This document shows positions 51,976 through 60,825 of a stretch of DNA of 64,000 nt, piece by piece. The position numbers and the translations under genes are program-made. This stretch comes from Shinella zoogloeoides. GTDB lineage: Bacteria > Pseudomonadota > Alphaproteobacteria > Rhizobiales > Rhizobiaceae. Within the stretch, counting starts at the first letter, position 1. Each line of letters opens with the position of its first letter. The stretch covers positions 62,001 through 126,000 of the forward strand of contig NZ_QNUJ01000002.1 of the NCBI RefSeq assembly GCF_003574625.1, given 5' to 3'. The notes under the pieces were generated by a model, which saw only the letters and a program-made list of their open reading frames with translations, was not told where the DNA came from and did no database searches.

Positions 51976-53958
51976 ATGGCGGATGTCCTGGCAAGGCCGA
52001 AGGATGCGACAGGCGGGCACGGCCTTTGGATTGGCCTTGCGCTGACGCTGGTCGTCGTCGCTGCCAGTCTGCTGATGCCGGCGTCCTTCACGCATCTTTC
52101 CGATCAGGCACTCCTGCCGGTTTCCGACTGGGTCGGCACCGGCATGAACTGGTTTGCCCGCGATGCGGCGATCTTCGGCGTCAAGATCGCCGATCTCACC
52201 CGCGCGCTGGCCGCCGCGGCGCAGATGCCGATCGACTGGCTGAAATTCATGCTGGCCGACGGCTGGGTGAAGGGGGCGGGCTTCAACAAGGTCCATCTCG
52301 CGCCGCCGCTGAGCTGGCTCGGCGTGATCCTGACTGCCGCGCTGCTCGGCCTTCGCCTTTCCGGCCGCGGCCTTGCCGTCCTCACGCTTCTCGCCGGCGC
52401 CTATCTCGTCTTCTTCGGCCTCTGGGCTTCGGCCATGACGACCCTCGCCTCGGTCGTCATCTGCGTCGTCGCGGCCCTCGTTCTCGGCCTTGCCATGGGT
52501 ATCTGGGCCTATCGCTCCGCCCATGCGGAGATCTGGCTGCGGGCGATCATGAACGTCATGCAGACCGTGCCGATCTTCTCCTACCTGCTGCCGACGCTGC
52601 TGCTCTTCGGCTACGGCCCGAGCGCTGCCCTTTTCGCCACCGTCGTCTATGCCCTGCCGCCCATGGTGCATGCCACGGTGCTGGCGCTGCGTTCCGTGCC
52701 GTCCGAAACGCTGGAGCTCGCCCGCATGACCGGCTGCAGCCGGGCGCAGACGCTGTGGAAGGTCGAGCTGCCGGTGGCCGCGCCGCGCCTTGCCATCGGC
52801 CTCAACCAGGTGGTGATGATGACGCTCAACATGGTGATCATCGCCTCGATGATCGGCGCGGGCGGCCTCGGCTACGACGTGCTGAGGGCACTGCGCCGCC
52901 TCGATTTCGGCGCCGGCTTCGAGGCCGGCATGGGCATCGTCGCGCTCGCCGTGGTGCTCGACCGCCTGACGCAGGCCGCCGCGCACAACCAGTCGACGGG
53001 ACGGCAGGGCCTGTGGAGCCGGCGCGACACGCTGATCGCCGCGCTCTTGCTCATCGTACCGACCGTTGCCAGCCTCGCACTGCCCGCGCTTTCGGCCTGG
53101 CCCGGCGCCTGGACGCTGACGACCGCTCCCTTCTGGAATGGCGCCGTCAGCCTGATCAACCAGAACTTCTACGAGCCGCTGGAGGCGATCCGCACCGGCA
53201 TGCTGCTCGGCGTGATCAACCCCTTCCGCAATCTACTTCAGTCCGCGCCCTGGAGCTTGGTCCTCGCCGCGCTGGCGCTGGCGGGCTATGCACTGGGCGG
53301 CGTGCGCACCGCGCTTACGGTCTTCCTGCTGCTGCTCTTCGTGCTGGTCACCGGCTATTGGCAGGCAGCCATGTCCTCGATCTATCTCACGGTGCTCTCG
53401 GTCGCGCTGGCGCTCGCCATCGGCCTGCCCTTCGGCATCTGGGTCTCGGGCCATCCCCGGCTGCACCATCCGGTGCAACTGGCGCTCGACACGCTGCAGA
53501 CCCTGCCGACCCTCGTCTATTTGCTGCCGGCCGTCATGCTCTTCCGCAATGGCGACTTTTCCGCGCTGATCGCCATCGTCTCCTATGCGGTGGCGCCGGC
53601 CGTGCGCTACGGCATGGCCGGCATGGCGCATGTGCCCTCCGAGCGTATCGAGGCCGCGCTCATGTCCGGCTGCACGCCTTGGCAGTCCTTCCGCTTCGTG
53701 CGCCTGCCCGCCGCCCTGCCGACGCTCATTCTCGGCGTCAACCAGACGGTGATGATGGCGCTCTCGATGCTGGTCATCGCCGCCCTCGTCGGCACGCGCG
53801 AATTGGGGCAGGAAGTCTACACCTCGCTTTCCCGCGGCGAGACGGGGCCGGGCATCGTTGCCGGCCTCTGCGTCGCGGCCATCGCGCTCGTCGCCGATGC
53901 ATTGCTGAAATCCGGCGCGATGCGCGCTGCAAGACACGAAGGAGAGGCCCATGCCTGA
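51976..53958 (+). CDS. Second fused double ProW-type permease
   Basis: This 660-residue membrane protein again has two permease halves in one chain. Half 1 has an EAA-like loop PSETLELARMTGCSRAQTLW and half 2 has PSERIEAALMSGCTPWQSFR. Both halves differ from those of the permease at 42587, so the fusion is a shared architecture rather than a recent copy. The stop overlaps the ATPase start by 8 nt. Confidence 0.9.
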   Translation: MADVLARPKDATGGHGLWIGLALTLVVVAASLLMPASFTHLSDQALLPVSDWVGTGMNWFARDAAIFGVKIADLTRALAAAAQMPIDWLKFMLADGWVKGAGFNKVHLAPPLSWLGVILTAALLGLRLSGRGLAVLTLLAGAYLVFFGLWASAMTTLASVVICVVAALVLGLAMGIWAYRSAHAEIWLRAIMNVMQTVPIFSYLLPTLLLFGYGPSAALFATVVYALPPMVHATVLALRSVPSETLELARMTGCSRAQTLWKVELPVAAPRLAIGLNQVVMMTLNMVIIASMIGAGGLGYDVLRALRRLDFGAGFEAGMGIVALAVVLDRLTQAAAHNQSTGRQGLWSRRDTLIAALLLIVPTVASLALPALSAWPGAWTLTTAPFWNGAVSLINQNFYEPLEAIRTGMLLGVINPFRNLLQSAPWSLVLAALALAGYALGGVRTALTVFLLLLFVLVTGYWQAAMSSIYLTVLSVALALAIGLPFGIWVSGHPRLHHPVQLALDTLQTLPTLVYLLPAVMLFRNGDFSALIAIVSYAVAPAVRYGMAGMAHVPSERIEAALMSGCTPWQSFRFVRLPAALPTLILGVNQTVMMALSMLVIAALVGTRELGQEVYTSLSRGETGPGIVAGLCVAAIALVADALLKSGAMRAARHEGEAHA

Positions 53959-54985
53959 CGCCGCACCCGATCGGAATGCACCGGCCGCAATCGACGCGAA
54001 GGGCATCTGGAAAGTCTTCGGCCGCGATGCCGGCGCGTTCCGTCGCCTGCCGGCAGAGGCGCGCACGCCGGAAGCGCTCGCCGCCGCGGGCCTTGTCGGC
54101 GCGGTACAGGACGCCACCTTCCAGATCGGCCGCGGCGAGGTTTTCGCCATCATGGGCCTGTCGGGCTCGGGAAAATCCACGCTGCTGCGCTGTCTGACCC
54201 GCCTCATCGAGCCGACCGCCGGCGAAATCGCCTTCAACGGCCGCGATGTCCTGAAACTCGGCGACAAGGAACTGGTCGAGCTGCGCCGCCAACGGATGGG
54301 CATGGTGTTCCAGCATTTCGCGCTCCTGCCCAACCGGACCGTCGTCGGAAATGTCGCCTTCCCGCTCGAAGTGCAGGGAATGCCGCGCCCGAAAGCCGAG
54401 GCCCGCGCCATGGAACTGATCGAAACCGTCGGGCTGAAGGGCCGGGAAGCGCGCTTCCCGGCGCAGCTCTCGAGCGGCCAGCAGCAACGCGTCGGCATCG
54501 CCCGCTCGCTCACCACCAATCCCGAATTCTGGTTCCTCGACGAACCCTTTTCGGCCCTCGACCCGCTGATCCGCGCCGACCTCCAGGCCGAAGTGCTGCG
54601 GCTCCAGAAAACCCAGACCCGCACCGTCGTCTTCGTCACCCACGACCTCGACGAGGCCATCCGCCTCGCCGACCGCATCGCCATCATGGAAGCCGGCCGC
54701 ATCATCCAGATCGGCACGCCGGAAGAACTGGTGACCGAGCCCGCCACCGACTATGTCCGCCGCTTCGTCGCCAAGGTCCCGCCCGCACGGGTCGTCAAGG
54801 TGGCATCGATCATGACCCCCGACACCGGCCCATCGACATCCGGCGTGAACGCCGGTGCCACGATCGCCGAGATCGCCCCCGACCTCGTGGCCGCGGAAGG
54901 CCCCCTCCCCGTCGTCGAAGGCGGCCGCCAGATCGGTTGGCTCGATCGCTCGGCCGCGCTCAAAACGCTGGCCGCACAGGTCTAG
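53951..54985 (+). CDS. Betaine-type ABC transporter ATPase (ProV/OpuAA)
   Basis: This 344-residue ATPase has Walker [11 protein letters not shown]-loop FQHFALLPNRT and Walker B FWFLDEPFSALDP. The signature motif reads LSSGQQQRVGIARSL, with Ser for the usual first Gly of LSGGQ. Short N-terminal extension and C-terminal tail follow the ProV layout. It closes the second importer operon. Confidence 0.9.
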   Translation: MPDAAPDRNAPAAIDAKGIWKVFGRDAGAFRRLPAEARTPEALAAAGLVGAVQDATFQIGRGEVFAIMGLSGSGKSTLLRCLTRLIEPTAGEIAFNGRDVLKLGDKELVELRRQRMGMVFQHFALLPNRTVVGNVAFPLEVQGMPRPKAEARAMELIETVGLKGREARFPAQLSSGQQQRVGIARSLTTNPEFWFLDEPFSALDPLIRADLQAEVLRLQKTQTRTVVFVTHDLDEAIRLADRIAIMEAGRIIQIGTPEELVTEPATDYVRRFVAKVPPARVVKVASIMTPDTGPSTSGVNAGATIAEIAPDLVAAEGPLPVVEGGRQIGWLDRSAALKTLAAQV

Positions 54986-55435
54986 GCGGATCGGCGGGAA
55001 CGGCTTCGAGCCTGCCGCCCGGAGGAGGTCTCGCTTCCTGAGGCCCCATCGTGCCGTTCCCGTGCCACGGCCTCCGTTCCGGGCCTTCCCCACTCGGAGG
55101 CGAGGCAGCCCAGCTCCGCCCTGACCCCAGCGTCATCCCGTGGTGGCTGCGAACCTTGCGCGACGGCACTCCCCCGACTGCAAGCATATACCTTGGTATA
55201 TCCCAGAGAAGCGAACGTATAGCGTTCAATCCCCATGGATGCTGGCGCGAGCCTGCAGACAGGCGTAAGCCAGCAATCGTCAGCCGGACGGGTTCTCCCC
55301 GGCCGGAACATTGGAGAAAGACCGAACCATGCCAAGCGACAGTAGTCGAGAAAGCACGCCGTTGCGGCCGGCCGGTCGAGCCTGACATGTTCAGTCTCAC
55401 CCCCGGGGCGCCGCGACGGCCCCGCGAGGTGAGAC
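54986..55435. other. Long intergenic stretch, structured
   Basis: No gene is convincing in these 450 bp. Arms CGGGAACGGC (54995-55004) and GCCGTTCCCG (55053-55062) could form a long-range stem. ATATACC-TT-GGTATAT (55186-55201) is a perfect 16-bp inverted repeat, and GAACG-N5-CGTTC follows at 55213-55227. They may hold the promoter and leader of the following small gene and mgtA. Confidence 0.4.
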
Positions 55436-55687
55436 ATGAAGATCAAGAACCCCTTCCACTGCTGGGCCCATATCCTGGCGCGCCTGCTGCCCGGCGTTCC
55501 GGCGCGACCGCGGACACGGATCTCCCACCCGTCCGCGCCTCGGCGCGGCCCGACCGCACGCTGGCGGACGAACCCGGTATCCGGCCGGCTGGAATGCCGC
55601 TGGATCATCGCGGACGTGTCCGCGCCTTGCCGCGATCCGTTCGCCAAGCGCGCGGCCATCCGCCATATGCAGGACCAGTTCCCGTGA
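55436..55687 (+). CDS. Small basic hypothetical protein upstream of mgtA
   Basis: This 83-residue frame starts at an ATG behind GAGGTGAG. The protein is Arg-rich with a conserved-looking core WRTNPVSGRLECRWIIADVS, a pattern I associate with small rhizobial proteins of unknown role. Its position between importer genes and mgtA, and its ribosome site, support a real gene. It could also be a regulatory leader frame for mgtA. Confidence 0.45.
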   Translation: MKIKNPFHCWAHILARLLPGVPARPRTRISHPSAPRRGPTARWRTNPVSGRLECRWIIADVSAPCRDPFAKRAAIRHMQDQFP

Positions 55688-55729
55688 CCGGTCCTATCCC
55701 CGTTTACCCGCGCCCGCCGCGACGAAGCC

Positions 55730-55765
55730 CGTCCGCCGCTCCCTGACAGACAGGCGCGGCGGACG
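55730..55765 (+). promoter_or_regulatory. Hairpin in the mgtA leader
   Basis: A 10-bp stem CGTCCGCCGC/GCGGCGGACG (55730-55739, 55756-55765) with a 16-nt loop ends about 100 nt before the mgtA start. It is a candidate leader element, possibly magnesium-responsive, but no known riboswitch is recognised. Confidence 0.35.
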
Positions 55766-55862
55766 CTCTCCCCAACCGACTTCGCAGAAACCGGCCGTAA
55801 TCGCACCGCACGGCACGACCCCGCTCGTCCACATGCAGGCGAGCGATACGAGGAGCAAGACG

Positions 55863-58577
55863 ATGAACATGATGATGAAAGGCAAGGCCGCTGCCGCGCC
55901 ACGCAAGGAACACAGGGCGCTTTCGATGCAGGCGGTCCTTGAAGCCCGCAACGACATCCAGACCACGCTCGCCAATTTCAGGGGCCGCCTCGACGGCCTG
56001 ACCGACGCGGAGGCAGCAGAGCGCCTTGCGTCGGACGGCCCGAACGAGGTCGCACATGACAAGCCGCCGCACGCAGTCGTGCAGTTCCTGCTGGCGTTCG
56101 GCAATCCGTTCATCGCCGTTCTGGCCGTCCTCGCCGCGATCAGTACGGTCACGGATATCATCCTGCCGCTGCGCGCCGGCAAGGATGCCGATTATGTCGG
56201 CGTGGCGATCGTCGTCATCATGGTGTTTCTCAGCGCGTTGCTGCGCTTCTGGCAGGAATACCGTTCGAGCAGGGCGGCGGAAGCGCTGAGGGCCATGGTT
56301 CGCACCACGGCCACGGTGCTGCGCCGGCCGACAGCGGAGGCCACGCCCGCAATGTGCGAAGCGCCTATGGCGGGAATCGTGGCCGGCGACATCGTGCGGC
56401 TCTCGGCCGGAGACATGGTGCCGGCCGATATTCGCCTCATCGAATCGCGCGACCTGTTCGTCAGCCAGGCCGCCCTGACGGGCGAGGCCCTGCCCGTCGA
56501 GAAATACGACGCGCTCGGCGCCGTTGTCGGGAAATCCGCCGATGCGGATGCCGTCGCCGCACACCAGGCGGATCTTCTGGACCTGCCCAATATCTGCTTC
56601 ATGGGCACCAATGTCGTTAGCGGCACGGCGACGGCCATCGTCGTCGCCACCGGCCCGCGCACCTATTTCGGCTCTCTCGCCAGGGTCATCGCCGGCTCCC
56701 GGGCGGAGACCGCCTTCGACCGCGGCGTCAACAGCGTGAGCTGGCTGCTCATCCGCTTCATGCTGGTCATGGTCCCGGTCGTCTTCGTCATCAACGGCCT
56801 CACCAAGGGCGACTGGATGGATGCCTTCCTGTTCGCGCTCGCCGTCGCCGTCGGCCTCACCCCGGAAATGCTGCCGATGATCGTCTCGTCCAACCTCGCC
56901 AAGGGAGCCGTGGCGATGGCGCGGCGCAAGGTCGTCGTCAAGCGGCTCAACGCCATCCAGAATTTCGGCGCGATGGACGTGCTGTGCACCGACAAGACCG
57001 GCACGCTGACCCAGGACAGGATCATCCTCGAGCATCATGTCGACATCCACGGCGAGCGCAATGACGGCGTCCTGCAACTCGCCTGGCTGAACAGCCGGCA
57101 TCAGAGCGGCGTGAGAAACCTGATGGACCAGGCCGTCCTGCGTTTCGCCGGACCGGCAGGAGAACCCCTGCTTCCGCACTATCGCAAGGTAGACGAACTG
57201 CCGTTCGACTTCGTGCGCCGCCGGCTGTCGGTCGTGGTCGAGGGAGAGCGGGGCGAGCATCTGCTCGTCTGCAAGGGCGCCGTCGAGGAGATGCTGGCAA
57301 TCTCGGCGCATGTGGAGGAACAGGGCGTGTTGCGCGATCTGGACGAGGCCGAGCGCAAGCGGCTGACCGCGCTCGCCCGCGCCTACAATGCCGACGGGTT
57401 CCGCGTTCTGGTCGTCGCCACGCGCGCGATACCCGGCACCGAAGCCAGAACGCGCTACGACATCGAGGACGAATGCGGCCTCGTCGTCCAGGGCTTCCTC
57501 ACCTTCCTCGATCCTCCGAAAGAGACCGCGGGCCCGGCGATCGCCGCCCTTGCCGAGCATGGCGTGGCGGTAAAGGTGCTGACCGGCGACAACGAGGTCG
57601 TTACCGCGAAAATCTGCCGCGAGGTCGACCTCGAACCCGGCCAGCCCGTCATCGGGCGCGACATGGAGGCCCTCGACGACATGGCCTTGCGGCAGCTTGT
57701 CGAGGAGCGCACGATCTTCGCCAAGCTCACGCCCCTGCAGAAGTCGCGCGTGCTGAAGGCGCTTCAGGCGAACGGCCACACCGTCGGTTTTCTCGGCGAC
57801 GGCATCAACGACGCGCCGGCCCTGCGTGACGCCGATGTCGGGATTTCCGTCGACAGCGGCACCGACATCGCCAAGGAATCCGCCGACATCATCCTGCTGG
57901 AGAAAAGCCTGATGGTGCTCGAGGAAGGTGTCGTCAAGGGGCGCGAAACCTTCGGCAACATCATGAAATATCTCAACATGACCGCGAGCTCCAACTTCGG
58001 CAACGTGTTCTCCGTGCTGGTGGCCAGCGCCTTCATCCCCTTCCTGCCGATGCTGGCGATCCATCTGCTGATCCAGAACCTGATGTACGACATATCCCAG
58101 CTTTCCCTGCCCTGGGACCGCATGGACAGGGAATTCCTGAAGACGCCGCGCAAATGGGACGCCCGCAACATCGGCCGTTTCATGCTCTGGATCGGCCCGA
58201 CCTCGTCGATCTTCGACATCACCACCTTCGCGCTCATGTGGTACGTCTTTTCCGCCAATGCGCCGGAACACCAGTCGCTGTTCCAGTCCGGCTGGTTCAT
58301 CGAGGGCCTGCTGTCGCAGACGCTGGTCGTGCACATGCTGCGCACCCGAAAGATTCCCTTCATCCAGAGCACGGCGGCACTACCCGTCATGCTGATGACG
58401 GGGCTCGTCTGCGCGCTCGGCATCTATATCCCCTTCTCGCCGCTCGGCGCGATGGTTGGCCTGCGGCCGCTGCCATGGGCCTATTTCCCCTGGCTGGCCG
58501 CGACCCTCTTCTCCTACTGCGTCGTCGCCCAGACGATGAAGACCATCTACATCCGCCGCTTCGGCCAATGGTTCTGA
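55863..58577 (+). CDS. mgtA: P-type Mg2+ transporter MgtA
   Basis: This 904-residue P3B-type ATPase imports Mg2+ across the inner membrane. Landmarks are SQAALTGEALPVEKYD (the TGE motif), TPEMLPMIVSSNLAKGAV in the ion-path helix, phosphorylated D377 in CTDKTGTLTQD, KVLTGDNEVV, and GDGINDAPALRDADVGISV (hinge). The carboxyl helices close with PFIQSTAALPVMLMTG. Length matches E. coli MgtA (898). ATG at 55863 follows CGAGGAGC; an ATG 30 nt upstream (55833) has no better site. A strong hairpin follows. Confidence 0.94.
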   Translation: MNMMMKGKAAAAPRKEHRALSMQAVLEARNDIQTTLANFRGRLDGLTDAEAAERLASDGPNEVAHDKPPHAVVQFLLAFGNPFIAVLAVLAAISTVTDIILPLRAGKDADYVGVAIVVIMVFLSALLRFWQEYRSSRAAEALRAMVRTTATVLRRPTAEATPAMCEAPMAGIVAGDIVRLSAGDMVPADIRLIESRDLFVSQAALTGEALPVEKYDALGAVVGKSADADAVAAHQADLLDLPNICFMGTNVVSGTATAIVVATGPRTYFGSLARVIAGSRAETAFDRGVNSVSWLLIRFMLVMVPVVFVINGLTKGDWMDAFLFALAVAVGLTPEMLPMIVSSNLAKGAVAMARRKVVVKRLNAIQNFGAMDVLCTDKTGTLTQDRIILEHHVDIHGERNDGVLQLAWLNSRHQSGVRNLMDQAVLRFAGPAGEPLLPHYRKVDELPFDFVRRRLSVVVEGERGEHLLVCKGAVEEMLAISAHVEEQGVLRDLDEAERKRLTALARAYNADGFRVLVVATRAIPGTEARTRYDIEDECGLVVQGFLTFLDPPKETAGPAIAALAEHGVAVKVLTGDNEVVTAKICREVDLEPGQPVIGRDMEALDDMALRQLVEERTIFAKLTPLQKSRVLKALQANGHTVGFLGDGINDAPALRDADVGISVDSGTDIAKESADIILLEKSLMVLEEGVVKGRETFGNIMKYLNMTASSNFGNVFSVLVASAFIPFLPMLAIHLLIQNLMYDISQLSLPWDRMDREFLKTPRKWDARNIGRFMLWIGPTSSIFDITTFALMWYVFSANAPEHQSLFQSGWFIEGLLSQTLVVHMLRTRKIPFIQSTAALPVMLMTGLVCALGIYIPFSPLGAMVGLRPLPWAYFPWLAATLFSYCVVAQTMKTIYIRRFGQWF

Positions 58578-58593
58578 ACGCGGCCCGCAGCCC

Positions 58594-58621
58594 CGATCGG
58601 GCGGCCGAAGCCGCCCGATCG
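58594..58621 (+). terminator. Hairpin after mgtA
   Basis: A perfect 12-bp stem (58594-58605 with 58610-58621) has a CGAA tetraloop. It starts 16 nt after the mgtA stop. There is no T-run, so it may stabilise mRNA or terminate weakly. Confidence 0.55.
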
Positions 58622-58657
58622 CAACCTCCATTTCGCAATGCCGAGGGGAGATTCGAT

Positions 58658-58942
58658 ATGCCCGTCGATCGTTTCATGCCACGCCCGTCATCCGTTCCTC
58701 CATACGGCAAGAAAGGCCGCTCCGTGCCGCATCCGTCATCTCGCGGGCTCGCGCGGCAGGCGGAGGCTGTCGACCGCTGGCTCTGCTGGGCCTTCGCGGC
58801 CGCCGGCGCGGTGCTGTTCAGGTCTGCCGTTCGCCTTTCCCGTCACGGCCTTCTGAACCGGCGGCAAACGCTGCGGCTGGTCCGCTGGTCGACCCATCTC
58901 CACCGCGTTGCCATACGGCTGCTGCGGCAAGGCCGATGGTAG
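58658..58942 (+). CDS. Small hypothetical protein between mgtA and mgtC-type gene
   Basis: This 94-residue frame has GAGGGGAG before the ATG. The C-terminal half may contain one membrane helix (WLCWAFAAAGAVLFRSAV) and is very basic (RRQTLRLVRWSTHLHRVAIRL split by charge). Its position in the magnesium operon suggests a small accessory protein, as small membrane peptides regulate MgtA and MgtC elsewhere. Family is unknown. Confidence 0.5.
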   Translation: MPVDRFMPRPSSVPPYGKKGRSVPHPSSRGLARQAEAVDRWLCWAFAAAGAVLFRSAVRLSRHGLLNRRQTLRLVRWSTHLHRVAIRLLRQGRW

Positions 58943-58972
58943 AGGCCGCCCTTTCCCAAAGGACCACCCGAC

Positions 58973-59689
58973 ATGAAATTCCTGCAGACATTCGATCTTC
59001 TACCCTTTCTCGACACGGCGGCTGCCTTCACCGCCGCCTTCCTCCTCGGCACGCTGATCGGTGCGGAGCGCCAGTATCGGCAGCGCACGGCGGGGCTGCG
59101 CACGAACGTCCTCGTCGCGGTGGGAGCCGCCGCCTTCGTCGATCTCGCCCAGCGGATCGCCGGCACGACGGAAGCGGTCCGGGTGATTTCCTATGTCGTC
59201 TCCGGCATCGGCTTTCTGGGCGCGGGCGTTATCATGAAGGAAGGCATGAACGTGCGCGGGCTGAACACTGCCGCGACGCTGTGGTGTTCGGCGGCGGTCG
59301 GCGCCTGCGCCGGCACCGACATGCTTGCCGAGGCGGTGCTGCTGACCGTCTTCGTGCTTGCCGGGAACACGCTGCTCCGTCCGCTCGTCAACATGATCAA
59401 CCGCATTCCCATCGACGACCGCACGACGGAAGCCACCTACGAGGTCAGCGTGATTTCGAGCCGCGAGGCCATGCCCGAAATGCGCGACCTGCTGGTGGAG
59501 CGGCTGGAACAGGCGAACTATCCGGTCAGCGATGTCGAAGTCGCCGATCGCGGAGACGATACGGTCGAGATCGTGGCAACACTCGTTTCCACCGCGGTCG
59601 ATCCGCGTGAAATCGAGGCCGTCACCGCCTTTCTGGAAAGGCAGGCGCCGGTCTCCGACGCCTCCTGGGACGGAAGCACCAGGGATTGA
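58973..59689 (+). CDS. MgtC/SapB-family protein
   Basis: This 238-residue protein has the MgtC membrane domain (LLGTLIGAERQYRQRTAGLRT, GIGFLGAGVIM, NVRGLNTAATLWCSAAVG) and a C-terminal ACT-like regulatory domain after residue 150. MgtC proteins modulate growth at low magnesium, and some regulate F-type ATP synthase or phosphate uptake. It follows mgtA and the small gene on the same strand. Confidence 0.88.
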   Translation: MKFLQTFDLLPFLDTAAAFTAAFLLGTLIGAERQYRQRTAGLRTNVLVAVGAAAFVDLAQRIAGTTEAVRVISYVVSGIGFLGAGVIMKEGMNVRGLNTAATLWCSAAVGACAGTDMLAEAVLLTVFVLAGNTLLRPLVNMINRIPIDDRTTEATYEVSVISSREAMPEMRDLLVERLEQANYPVSDVEVADRGDDTVEIVATLVSTAVDPREIEAVTAFLERQAPVSDASWDGSTRD

Positions 59690-59754
59690 GGTCCGATACA
59701 AGCGGCGCGCGCTATGATATTCCCGAAACGAGCACAACTGGACGGCCGGCCTCG

Positions 59755-60825
59755 ATGACAAACAGCGGAAAATTCAAGTTCGAACGCAGGCTGGTGCTCA
59801 CCATCGTCCTGTTGCCTGTCGCCATGGTCGTCATCTTCGTGGGCGATACCGTAACCGACTATGCGATTGCGGCAGCCGTCTTCTATACGCCCGTCATCCT
59901 CGTCGCGACACGCCTGCTTCCGGCGGGCACCGTCGTGGCTCTCGCCTTCGCCTGCGTGGCGCTGACATTGCTGAGCTTCGCCCTCACCCATTCCGGTGCC
60001 TACGAGGTGGGCATCGTCAATACCGGCATCAGCATCGTGGCAATCGGCGTGACCACCTATCTTTCCCTGAAACTCGTGGCCGCCGAGGCAGCCGCCCATG
60101 AAAGCCGGGAACGATTGCTGCGCATGGCGCGCATCACCAGCCTCGGCGAATTGACGGCATCGATCGCCCACGAGGTGAACCAGCCGCTCGCAGCGATCGC
60201 CACCAGTGCCGGCGCGTGCCGGCGATGGCTGGCCCAGGAGCCTCCAGCCATCGCGAATGCGCAGCGCGCGGCGGACAGGATCGTGGAGGATGCGAACCGC
60301 GCCAGCGCGGTGATCGCGCGGGTGCGCGGCCTTGCCAGCGGCAAGGCGCCCCACAGGGAGCGGTTCGATTTCAACGCCCTGGTCCGCGAGGTCGTAGCGC
60401 TTGCCGGTGAGCGCGGTGAGCGGAGCGGCATAACGGTCCGCCTCTCCCTTCAGCACGACCTGCCGGCGATCCTCGCCGACCGGGTCCAGGTCGGGCAGGT
60501 CGTCGGCAATCTCCTGTTGAACGCCGTCGAGGCGATCGAGGCGAAAACAGGCGGCGCGAAGACGCTGGAAATCGTCTCGGAGACGGAAGACGGTAATCGC
60601 ATCCGCTTTTCCGTCATCGACAGCGGCGCGGGGTTTCGCCAGGGCGAGCTCGAGCACCTCTTCGATGCCTTCTGGACCACCAAGAAGGACGGCGTCGGCC
60701 TCGGCCTGACCATCAGCCGCTCGATCATTGAGGCCAATGGCGGCCGTATCTGGGCGGAGACCGGCAGGGACGGCGGGGCGATCGCCCGGTTCAGCCTGCC
60801 GGCGGGGATCGGAGCAATCGAATGA
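59755..60825 (+). CDS. Sensor histidine kinase of the FixL/DctB type
   Basis: This 356-residue kinase has about four membrane helices (residues 12-100) and no separate periplasmic domain. A coiled linker leads to HisKA with SIAHEVNQPLAAIATSAG and HATPase_c with NLLLNAVEAIEA, DSGAGF and GVGLGLTISRSII. The HEVNQPLAAI box is the FixL/TodS subgroup that pairs with FixJ-type regulators. The stop overlaps the regulator start (ATGA). Confidence 0.9.
   Translation: MTNSGKFKFERRLVLTIVLLPVAMVVIFVGDTVTDYAIAAAVFYTPVILVATRLLPAGTVVALAFACVALTLLSFALTHSGAYEVGIVNTGISIVAIGVTTYLSLKLVAAEAAAHESRERLLRMARITSLGELTASIAHEVNQPLAAIATSAGACRRWLAQEPPAIANAQRAADRIVEDANRASAVIARVRGLASGKAPHRERFDFNALVREVVALAGERGERSGITVRLSLQHDLPAILADRVQVGQVVGNLLLNAVEAIEAKTGGAKTLEIVSETEDGNRIRFSVIDSGAGFRQGELEHLFDAFWTTKKDGVGLGLTISRSIIEANGGRIWAETGRDGGAIARFSLPAGIGAIE

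Noticed and set aside
55704-58334. An 876-codon open frame antisense to mgtA
   Set aside because: Shadow of a highly conserved P-type ATPase with canonical motifs on the other strand.
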